Source: Streptomyces typhae (lineage in GTDB: Bacteria > Actinomycetota > Actinomycetes > Streptomycetales > Streptomycetaceae). Taken from it: a stretch of 64,000 bases of DNA. Location of the stretch: positions 1-64,000 of the forward strand of contig NZ_WPNZ01000029.1 of NCBI RefSeq assembly GCF_009755605.1. The letters run 5' to 3'. Positions 58,112 to 64,000 of the stretch are shown here, one piece after another; within the stretch, counting starts at the first letter, position 1; each line of letters begins with the position of its first letter. Made by a program: the position numbers and the translations under genes. The notes under the pieces were generated by a model. It was not told the origin of the DNA. It saw only the letters and a list, made by a program, of their open reading frames with translations, and did no database searches.

Positions 58112-59314
58112 ATGTCTGGAACGACCGGAACCACCTCAGTGATCGTCGCGGGCGCGCGCACGCCCATGGGGCGCCTGCTCGGATCGCTCAAGTCCTTCTC
58201 CGGCGCGGACCTCGGGGGCTTCGCGATCAAGGCGGCCCTGGACCGGGCCGGCATCGGCGGGGACCAGGTGCAGTACGTGATCATGGGGCAGGTGCTCCAG
58301 GCCGGGGCGGGGCAGATCCCGGCGCGCCAGGCCGCCGTCAAGGCGGGCATCCCCATGAACGTCCCCGCGCTCACCGTCAACAAGGTGTGCCTCTCCGGCC
58401 TCGACGCCATCGCGCTCGCGGACCAGCTGATCCGCGCCGGTGAGTTCGACGTCGTCGTCGCGGGCGGCCAGGAGTCCATGACCAACGCCCCGCACCTGCT
58501 GCCGGGGTCCCGCGAGGGCTACAAGTACGGTGCGATCGAGATGCTCGACGCGATGGCCCACGACGGCCTCACCGACCCCTTCGAGTCCATCGCCATGGGC
58601 GAGTCCACGGAGAAGCACAACACCCGCCTCGGCATCGCCCGCCCCGAGCAGGACGAGATCGCGGCCCTCTCCCACCAGCGCGCGGCCGCCGCCCAGAAGA
58701 ACGGCACCTTCGACGCCGAGATCACCCCCGTCGAGGTCCCGCAGCGCAAGGGCGACCCGGTGCTGGTCGCCCGCGACGAGGGCATCCGCCCGGAGACGAC
58801 CGCCGAGTCCCTCGGCAAGCTGCGCCCCGCCTTCACCAAGGACGGCACGATCACGGCGGGCACCTCCTCGCAGATCTCCGACGGCGCCGCCGCCGTGGTC
58901 GTGATGAGCAAGGCCAAGGCGCAGGAGCTCGGCCTCGGCTGGATCGCCGAGATCGGCGCGCACGGCAACGTCGCGGGCCCCGACAACTCGCTCCAGTCGC
59001 AGCCGTCGAACGCGATCCTGCACGCCCTGAAGAAGGAGGGGCTCGGCGTCGACGACCTCGACCTCATCGAGATCAACGAGGCCTTCGCCGCGGTCGCGGT
59101 GCAGTCAATGAAGGACCTCGGCGTGTCCACGGAAAAGGTGAATGTCAACGGCGGCGCCATCGCCCTCGGGCACCCGATCGGCATGTCCGGCGCCCGCCTC
59201 GTCCTGCATCTGGCCCTGGAACTCAAGCGGCGCGGCGGCGGTGTCGGCGCGGCGGCGCTGTGCGGAGGCGGCGGCCAGGGCGACGCGCTCATCCTGAAGG
59301 TGACCAAGAGCTGA
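58112..59314 (+). CDS. Acetyl-CoA C-acetyltransferase (thiolase)
   Basis: 400 residues. Catalytic residues are C93 (NKVCLSGLDAIA), H354 (ALGHPIGMSG) and C384 (ALCGGGGQGDA). It condenses two acetyl-CoA or cleaves 3-ketoacyl-CoA. A GGAAGGGG site precedes ATG 58112. The context, with epimerase and meaB, suggests short-chain acyl-CoA flow toward ethylmalonyl/methylmalonyl-CoA. Confidence 0.95.
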   Translation: MSGTTGTTSVIVAGARTPMGRLLGSLKSFSGADLGGFAIKAALDRAGIGGDQVQYVIMGQVLQAGAGQIPARQAAVKAGIPMNVPALTVNKVCLSGLDAIALADQLIRAGEFDVVVAGGQESMTNAPHLLPGSREGYKYGAIEMLDAMAHDGLTDPFESIAMGESTEKHNTRLGIARPEQDEIAALSHQRAAAAQKNGTFDAEITPVEVPQRKGDPVLVARDEGIRPETTAESLGKLRPAFTKDGTITAGTSSQISDGAAAVVVMSKAKAQELGLGWIAEIGAHGNVAGPDNSLQSQPSNAILHALKKEGLGVDDLDLIEINEAFAAVAVQSMKDLGVSTEKVNVNGGAIALGHPIGMSGARLVLHLALELKRRGGGVGAAALCGGGGQGDALILKVTKS

Positions 59315-59358
59315 CCCGGCCTTCCGGCCACCGGTACCACTGAACCTCTCTCGCGCAC

Positions 59359-59387
59359 GTGTACGTACGCCATGTGCATACGTACAC
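59359..59387 (+). promoter_or_regulatory. Palindrome upstream of meaB
   Basis: GTGTACGTA (59359-59367) and TACGTACAC (59379-59387) are perfect inverted arms 11 bp apart in the 93-bp gap before meaB. Size and symmetry fit a repressor operator; no cognate regulator is adjacent. Confidence 0.5.
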
Positions 59388-59407
59388 ACGTATGGAACGG
59401 AGCCGCA

Positions 59408-60364
59408 ATGCAGGACGTCCCCTCCCTGGTCGAGCAGGCCCGCGAGGGCAGGCCGCGGGCCGTGGCCCGGCTCATCTCGCTCGTCGAGGGGGCGTCACCG
59501 CAGCTGCGCGAGGTGATGGCGGCGCTCGCCCCGCTGGCCGGGCACGCGTACGTCGTCGGGCTCACCGGATCCCCCGGCGTCGGCAAGTCCACGTCGACGT
59601 CGGCCCTGGTGAGCGCGTACCGCAGGGCGGGGAAGCGGGTCGGCGTGCTCGCCGTCGACCCGTCGTCGCCGTTCTCCGGCGGCGCCCTGCTGGGCGACCG
59701 CGTCCGGATGTCGGACCACGCGTCCGACCCCGGTGTCTACATCCGCTCCATGGCGACCCGCGGCCACCTGGGCGGGCTCGCCTGGGCCGCGCCGCACGCC
59801 ATCCGCGTCCTCGACGCGGCGGGCTGCGACGTGATCCTCGTGGAGACCGTGGGCGTCGGGCAGTCCGAGGTCGAGATCGCCGCGCAGGCCGACACCTCGG
59901 TGGTGCTGCTCGCGCCCGGCATGGGCGACGGGATCCAGGCGGCGAAGGCCGGGATCCTGGAGATCGGCGATGTGTACGTGGTCAACAAGGCCGACCGTGA
60001 CGGCGCCGACGCGACCGCGCGCGAGCTGAACCACATGCTGGGCCTCGGCGAGTCCCGGGCCGCCGGTGACTGGCGGCCCCCCATCGTCAAGACCGTCGCG
60101 GCCCGCGGCGAGGGCACCGACGAACTCGTCGAGGCCCTGGAGAAGCACCGGGCGTGGATGGAGGAGCACGGGGTCCTCGCCGCGCGCCGCGCCACCCGCG
60201 CCGCGGGCGAGGTCGAGTCCATCGCCGTCACCGCCCTCCGCGAACGCATCGCCGACCTGCGCGGGGACGCTCGCCTCGGCGCCCTGGCGGAACGCATCGT
60301 CGCCGGCGAACTGGACCCGTACGCGGCGGCGGACACGCTGGTGGAGGGGCTTACGTCAACTTAG
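59408..60364 (+). CDS. meaB: Methylmalonyl-CoA mutase-associated GTPase MeaB
   Basis: 318 residues, a G3E-family P-loop GTPase that protects and reloads adenosylcobalamin in methylmalonyl-CoA mutase. Walker A is GSPGVGKS (K60). VLAVDPSSPFSGGALLGDRVRM is the switch region (spanning about 83-104), the base motif is VVNKAD, and ETVGVGQSEVEI is Walker B. A C-terminal dimerisation helix is present. ATG 59408 follows GGAG. The mutase genes are outside the window. Confidence 0.95.
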   Translation: MQDVPSLVEQAREGRPRAVARLISLVEGASPQLREVMAALAPLAGHAYVVGLTGSPGVGKSTSTSALVSAYRRAGKRVGVLAVDPSSPFSGGALLGDRVRMSDHASDPGVYIRSMATRGHLGGLAWAAPHAIRVLDAAGCDVILVETVGVGQSEVEIAAQADTSVVLLAPGMGDGIQAAKAGILEIGDVYVVNKADRDGADATARELNHMLGLGESRAAGDWRPPIVKTVAARGEGTDELVEALEKHRAWMEEHGVLAARRATRAAGEVESIAVTALRERIADLRGDARLGALAERIVAGELDPYAAADTLVEGLTST

Positions 60365-60746
60365 CCGGGCCGGGGGCCCGGGGTCGGCCCAGGTCCCGCC
60401 GGGAGACCGGGCACCGCCGGCCGGGGCTGTGCCCACCCTCCCCCAAGCTCTCGGCTCCGCTCGGGCAGGGAGGTACCCCCGTCGCCCCCGGCGGCCCAGC
60501 TGCCCACAGCGGGAAGCGGCGGGGCGGCCGGGGGCCGGGCCGCAGCGCCTCCCCCCTGTGGGCGTCGGCCCGCAGCACCTCCCCTTGTGGGCGGCTGGGC
60601 CGCCCAGAGGGCGAAACGGGCGGGCACACCCCCGACGCCGGTGCACCTGCAAACAGGCGTGGCCCCCGCCACCGGGGCGTGGTGACGGGGGCGGGGCGAG
60701 GGCAGCTCCGAAGGGGGACCGCCCAACGCCTCCGGGCGAGAAGAGA
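60365..60746. repeat. Repeat-rich gap without genes
   Basis: No gene is supported here. 60440-60480 is a 41-bp sequence starting CCCCCAAGCTCTCGGCTCCG that closely matches 13453-13495 in rho. Two direct copies of about 24 bp starting CCGCAGC lie at 60540-60564 and 60570-60593. Inverted arms 60490-60508 and 60586-60604 match at 18 of 19 positions. It looks like an accumulation of intergenic repeat elements. Confidence 0.75.
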
Positions 60747-61454
60747 TCAGTCGTCGGAGCGGTCGGCCGTGACCTTCCCGCTGCCCAGGTCCACGTTCCA
60801 GTGCCCCTCCGTGCCATCGGCGGAGACCGTCTCGACGTCCCAGACGTCGACACGGGAGCCGTCGTCGTCGATGTCGACGGACGTCACGGTGCCCTTGCCG
60901 CCCGCGGCCTTCGCGGCCTCACCGGCAGTCACCGATGCGCCCTTGACCGCGGCCGCGACCCGCGCGTCCTCCGCGGCGTCGTCACTGTCGGCCCCGTCGT
61001 CGCCGTCGGCCCCGTCGTCGTCGCGCTCGACGTGCGAGCCGAGCACCTTGCCCGTGCCGGGGTCCACCTCGACGCTGTGCCAGATGCGGCCGTCCTTGCC
61101 CAGGACGTCCACGTCCCAGACCAGGGCGCCGTCGTCCTCGTCGCGGTCGGCGGAGACCGCGGTCCCCGGCGCCGACTTCAGCGCGGCGGCGATCGCCTCG
61201 GCGGCGCTCACCTTCGCGCCCTTGGCCTCGGCGGCGTCCTCGGCCTTGTCGTCCTGGTCGTCCCGCGCGTCGTCCCGCGCGTCGTCGCGGGCGTCATCCC
61301 GATCGTCGTCCCGGTCGTCGTGGTCCTTCAGCTGCACGCTGGACCTGCCGGCCGCGGACGGCTCGTCGTCGCCGCCCAGCGCGAAGGCCGTCGCCGTGCC
61401 GCCTCCGACGAGCGCGGCGGCGGTGATGGTGGCGATGACGATGTTGCGCTTCAT
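60747..61454 (-). CDS. Secreted PepSY-domain protein
   Basis: 235 residues. A signal peptide (about 1-26, NIVIATITAAALVGGGTATA) is followed by an Asp/Arg tandem stretch (RDDA units, about 48-70). Two PepSY-like domains then have matching motifs (IWHSVEVDPGTGKVLGSHV and GHWNVDLGSGKVTADR). PepSY modules bind or inhibit extracellular partners, often proteases, and neighbour OmpR-type two-component systems. GGGAGGA precedes ATG 61454. It is divergent from such a pair. Confidence 0.88.
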   Translation of the reverse strand: MKRNIVIATITAAALVGGGTATAFALGGDDEPSAAGRSSVQLKDHDDRDDDRDDARDDARDDARDDQDDKAEDAAEAKGAKVSAAEAIAAALKSAPGTAVSADRDEDDGALVWDVDVLGKDGRIWHSVEVDPGTGKVLGSHVERDDDGADGDDGADSDDAAEDARVAAAVKGASVTAGEAAKAAGGKGTVTSVDIDDDGSRVDVWDVETVSADGTEGHWNVDLGSGKVTADRSDD

Positions 61455-61528
61455 GAGGGTTCCTCCCGAGTGGTTGGCCCCGCCGGGGGGCCGTCCGTTC
61501 CGACGAGAACCAATCTGGCCGAACGATC

Positions 61529-61564
61529 CTGAAGCCCCCCTGAAGAAGCCTGAAGAACTCTTCA
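61529..61564 (+). promoter_or_regulatory. CTGAAG direct repeats, probable response-regulator site
   Basis: CTGAAG occurs at 61529, 61540 and 61550, spaced 11 and 10 bp (one helical turn), as OmpR-family dimers prefer. TGAAGAACTCTTCA (61551-61564) also forms an inverted repeat. The site lies in the 134-bp gap between the PepSY gene and the regulator gene. Confidence 0.65.
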
Positions 61565-61588
61565 GCTTCACTCGGGCATCCTGAACGC

Positions 61589-62269
61589 ATGCGGCTGTTG
61601 ATCGTGGAGGACGAGAAGCGCCTGGCCCTGTCCCTGGCCAAGGGCCTGACCGCCGAGGGCTACGCCGTCGACGTCGTCCACGACGGCACGGACGGCCTGC
61701 ACCGGGCCACCGAGGGCACGTACGACCTGGTCATCCTGGACATCATGCTCCCGGGCATGAACGGCTACCGCGTCTGCTCGGCGCTGCGCGCCGCGGGGCA
61801 CGACGTGCCGATCCTGATGCTCACCGCGAAGGACGGCGAGTACGACGAGGCCGAGGGCCTGGACACGGGTGCCGACGACTACCTGACCAAACCGTTCTCG
61901 TACGTCGTCCTCGTCGCCCGCGTGAAGGCCCTGCTGCGCCGCCGCGCCGCGTCCCCCTCGCCCGTCCACACCCTGGGCGACCTGCGGATCGACACCGCGG
62001 CCCGGCGCGTGGTGCGCGGCGGCGGCGAGGGCGGCCCCGGCGCGGAGATCACCCTCACCGCGAAGGAGTTCGCCGTCCTGGAGCATCTCCTCGTCCGGGT
62101 CGGCCAGGTGGTGTCCAAGGCGGACATCCTGGACCACGTCTGGGACTTCGCGTACGAGGGCGACCCCAACATCGTCGAGGTGTACGTGAGCACGCTGCGC
62201 CGCAAGCTGGGCGCGCCGCTCATCAAGACGGTGCGGGGCGCCGGCTACCGCCTGGAGGCACCCCGGTGA
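61589..62269 (+). CDS. OmpR/PhoB-type response regulator
   Basis: 226 residues. The receiver has VEDEKRLA, phosphoacceptor D51 (LVILDIMLP), MLTAKD and TKPF. The winged helix at about 135-224 shows LTAKEFAVLEHLLVRVGQVV and VYVSTLRRKLG, ending VRGAGYRL. It probably binds the CTGAAG repeats upstream and controls both its own operon and the PepSY gene. Its stop overlaps the kinase GTG by 4 bp. Confidence 0.95.
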   Translation: MRLLIVEDEKRLALSLAKGLTAEGYAVDVVHDGTDGLHRATEGTYDLVILDIMLPGMNGYRVCSALRAAGHDVPILMLTAKDGEYDEAEGLDTGADDYLTKPFSYVVLVARVKALLRRRAASPSPVHTLGDLRIDTAARRVVRGGGEGGPGAEITLTAKEFAVLEHLLVRVGQVVSKADILDHVWDFAYEGDPNIVEVYVSTLRRKLGAPLIKTVRGAGYRLEAPR

Positions 62270-63768
62270 AGCGCCTGTTCGCCTCCGTGCGCGCCCGCGC
62301 CGCCGTGGGCGCGACGCTCGTCGTGGCGCTCGCGCTCGTCGCCGCGGGCACCGCCGTGCTGCTGTCCCTGCGCACCAGCCTCATCGACCAGGCCGACGGG
62401 CAGGCCGCTTCCACCGCCCGCGATGTGGCCACCCAGCTCTCCGCCGGGGTCGCGCCCGACAAGCTCGAACTGCCCGACAGCGACGACCATCCCGTTCAGG
62501 TCGTGGACGAGAACGACCGGCTCCTCGCGGCCAGCGACGACCTGGAGGAGATCACCGGTACGGGCGTGACCGACGTGACCCCCGCCCCCACCCCGCGGAA
62601 ACCCCCGCCCAGCGACAAGCAGGAGGCCGCCGAAGACACGGACGACGCCGAGGACGCGGCCGAGGACGCCGCCGACGACGGCGATTCCGCGGGCGGCTCC
62701 GGCGACGACCCCCTCGAACGCGGCGAGATCTCCGACGACCCCCACAGGAGCGAGGGCTCGGCGAGGGTCGACGGCGAGACCGAGGACTACCGCTTCGCCG
62801 AGCTGACGGTGGACACCGAGTCGAGGGGTGAGCTGACCGTGCACGCGGGCGCCACGCTCGCCACGGAGCAGAAAGCGGTGCGCACGGCCCTGACCGCGAT
62901 GCTGATCGGCTTCCCGCTGCTGCTCGCCGTGATCGCGGCCGTGACCTGGCTGGTCACCCGGCGCGCGCTGCGCCCGGTGGACGCCGTCCGCGCCGAGATG
63001 GCCGTGATCACGGCGTCCGAGGACCTGGGGCGCCGGGTGCCCGAGCCGGACACGCACGACGAGATCGCGCGCCTGGCCAGGACCACGAACGAGACGCTGG
63101 CGGCCCTACAGGCGTCCGTGGAGCGCCAGCGCCGCTTCGTCGCCGACGCGTCCCACGAACTGCGCAGCCCCATCGCCTCACTGCGTACCCAGCTCGAAGT
63201 GGGCGCCGCCCATCCCGAGCTCCTCGATGTGCCCGGCGCCGTCGAGGACACCGTGCGCCTTCAGGAACTGGCCGCCGACCTGCTGCTGCTCGCCCGTCTC
63301 GACGCCGGGGAGAAGCCGGGCCAGGGACGCGTGGATCTGGCGGCCCTGGCCCGCGAGGAACTGTCGCAGCGCACGGGGGACCGGGTGGTCGTCACATCGG
63401 ATCTCGACAGCGTCGAAGTGGCCGGTTCCCGTGGTCAGTTGGCACGTGTACTCGGCAATCTCGTGACCAACGCGCAGCGGCACACCCGGTCCAGGGTGAC
63501 GGTCACCAGCCGGGCCGACGGGGTGTGGGCGGTCCTGGAGGTGGCCGACGACGGCGACGGTGTGCCGCGTCAGGAACGGGAGCGGATCTTCGAGCGGTTC
63601 GTACGGCTCGACGACGCGCGCAGCCGTGACGAGGGAGGTGCGGGGCTCGGCCTCGCCATCGCCCGCGATGTCGCCGTGCGGCACGGCGGGACGCTCACGG
63701 TCGACGACTCCCCGGGCGGAGGAGCGGTCTTCGTGCTGCGCCTGCCCGCCGCCACGGCGGGGTCCTGA
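62266..63768 (+). CDS. Sensor histidine kinase
   Basis: 500 residues. TM1 is at about 13-35. An extracytoplasmic sensor of about 170 residues includes an Asp/Glu/Ala-rich disordered middle (about 110-150). TM2 is at about 208-230, followed by HAMP, HisKA with H297 (FVADASHELRSPIASL) and HATPase (NLVTNAQRHT, GGAGLGLAIARDV). GTG 62266 overlaps the regulator stop. The acidic sensor loop and the neighbouring acidic PepSY protein suggest sensing of a cationic or envelope signal, but that is inference. Confidence 0.95.
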   Translation: MKRLFASVRARAAVGATLVVALALVAAGTAVLLSLRTSLIDQADGQAASTARDVATQLSAGVAPDKLELPDSDDHPVQVVDENDRLLAASDDLEEITGTGVTDVTPAPTPRKPPPSDKQEAAEDTDDAEDAAEDAADDGDSAGGSGDDPLERGEISDDPHRSEGSARVDGETEDYRFAELTVDTESRGELTVHAGATLATEQKAVRTALTAMLIGFPLLLAVIAAVTWLVTRRALRPVDAVRAEMAVITASEDLGRRVPEPDTHDEIARLARTTNETLAALQASVERQRRFVADASHELRSPIASLRTQLEVGAAHPELLDVPGAVEDTVRLQELAADLLLLARLDAGEKPGQGRVDLAALAREELSQRTGDRVVVTSDLDSVEVAGSRGQLARVLGNLVTNAQRHTRSRVTVTSRADGVWAVLEVADDGDGVPRQERERIFERFVRLDDARSRDEGGAGLGLAIARDVAVRHGGTLTVDDSPGGGAVFVLRLPAATAGS

Positions 63769-63780
63769 CCCCGGGCGGCG

Positions 63781-64000
63781 TCAGGGCTTGCCGCGCAGCC
63801 CGCGCAGGTGTTCCGCGATGGGTGTCAGCGCCTTGTGCAGGTCGCTGAGGGCTTCCGGTGAGATGAGGTCGACGAAGTGCTGCCGCACCGAGGTGACGTG
63901 GTGCGGCGCGACGCGCTTCATGGTCTCCATGCCCTCGTCCGTGAGCACGGTGAAGAGGCCGCGCCGGTCGGACTCGCAGTTCTCCCGCCGGACCAGGCCC
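63781..64000 (-). CDS. MarR-family regulator, C-terminal part (cut by window edge)
   Basis: 73 C-terminal residues are visible. They show the end of the winged helix (LVRRENCESDRRGLFTVLTD, with the conserved Asp-Arg of the wing) and the dimerisation helix (HHVTSVRQHFVDLISPEAL). The stop is at 63781-63783. The start and most of the DNA-binding domain lie beyond the window. It converges with the histidine kinase gene, 12 bp apart. Confidence 0.85.
   Translation of the reverse strand, partial: GLVRRENCESDRRGLFTVLTDEGMETMKRVAPHHVTSVRQHFVDLISPEALSDLHKALTPIAEHLRGLRGKP

Overview
The window is a high-GC actinobacterial chromosome segment, almost certainly from Streptomyces. The evidence is the third-position G/C bias, frequent GTG/TTG starts, the filP-scy polarity genes, a secreted GH18 chitinase with DasR-type promoter repeats, and a Rho with a very large disordered insertion. 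The gene order (thr genes, rho, prfA/prmC, glyA, atp operon, chitinase, nucS, filP/scy, mce/thiolase/meaB) matches the Streptomyces core arrangement as I remember it. No database was searched.

Positions 1-1937 are the gene-free right end of an integrated element that continues off the left edge. It ends at an attachment site that is the 3' half of a tRNA-Arg(CCG) gene (1938-1978), followed by what looks like the native tRNA terminator (1998-2033). The 2 kb hold an unusual repeat system. A 10-bp core (CGCAGGTCAG or its complement) occurs five times exactly, with several near copies. Each exact copy sits between inverted copies of a short arm, and the arm sequence differs from one module group to the next. 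A perfect 95-bp inverted repeat encloses four of these modules. This is the best candidate here for an undescribed system.

2.1-7.6 kb is accessory and regulatory: a SLATT-like four-helix membrane protein beside the att site, a DinB-fold protein and a methyltransferase divergent from an XRE-cupin regulator, a DEDD exonuclease, a receiver-only regulator and a catalytic-core-less ArgS relative (NrtL).

7.6-23.3 kb is core metabolism and information processing: lysA, hom, thrC, thrB, rho, an LCP wall ligase, rpmE, prfA, prmC, tsaC, a phosphatase-like protein lacking its catalytic Cys, glyA and a WecA-like lipid-carrier transferase. 23.6-31.4 kb is the complete ATP synthase operon atpIBEFHAGDC.

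31.5-47.8 kb is mixed: a DUF2550 protein, a chitinase, a NarL-type two-component pair, a cobalamin adenosyltransferase, a drug-type ABC exporter with divergent TetR, a 3-hydroxyacyl-CoA dehydrogenase, a STAS protein followed by a membrane-anchored STAND-like NTPase, the mismatch endonuclease NucS, a luciferase-like oxidoreductase and small conserved proteins.

47.9-57.3 kb, all on the minus strand, holds two paralogous ABC exporter pairs and then filP and scy, the coiled-coil polarisome proteins. 57.5-60.4 kb carries methylmalonyl-CoA epimerase, a thiolase and meaB (short-chain acyl-CoA metabolism). 61-64 kb has a PepSY protein divergent from an OmpR-type two-component pair, then a MarR regulator cut by the window edge.
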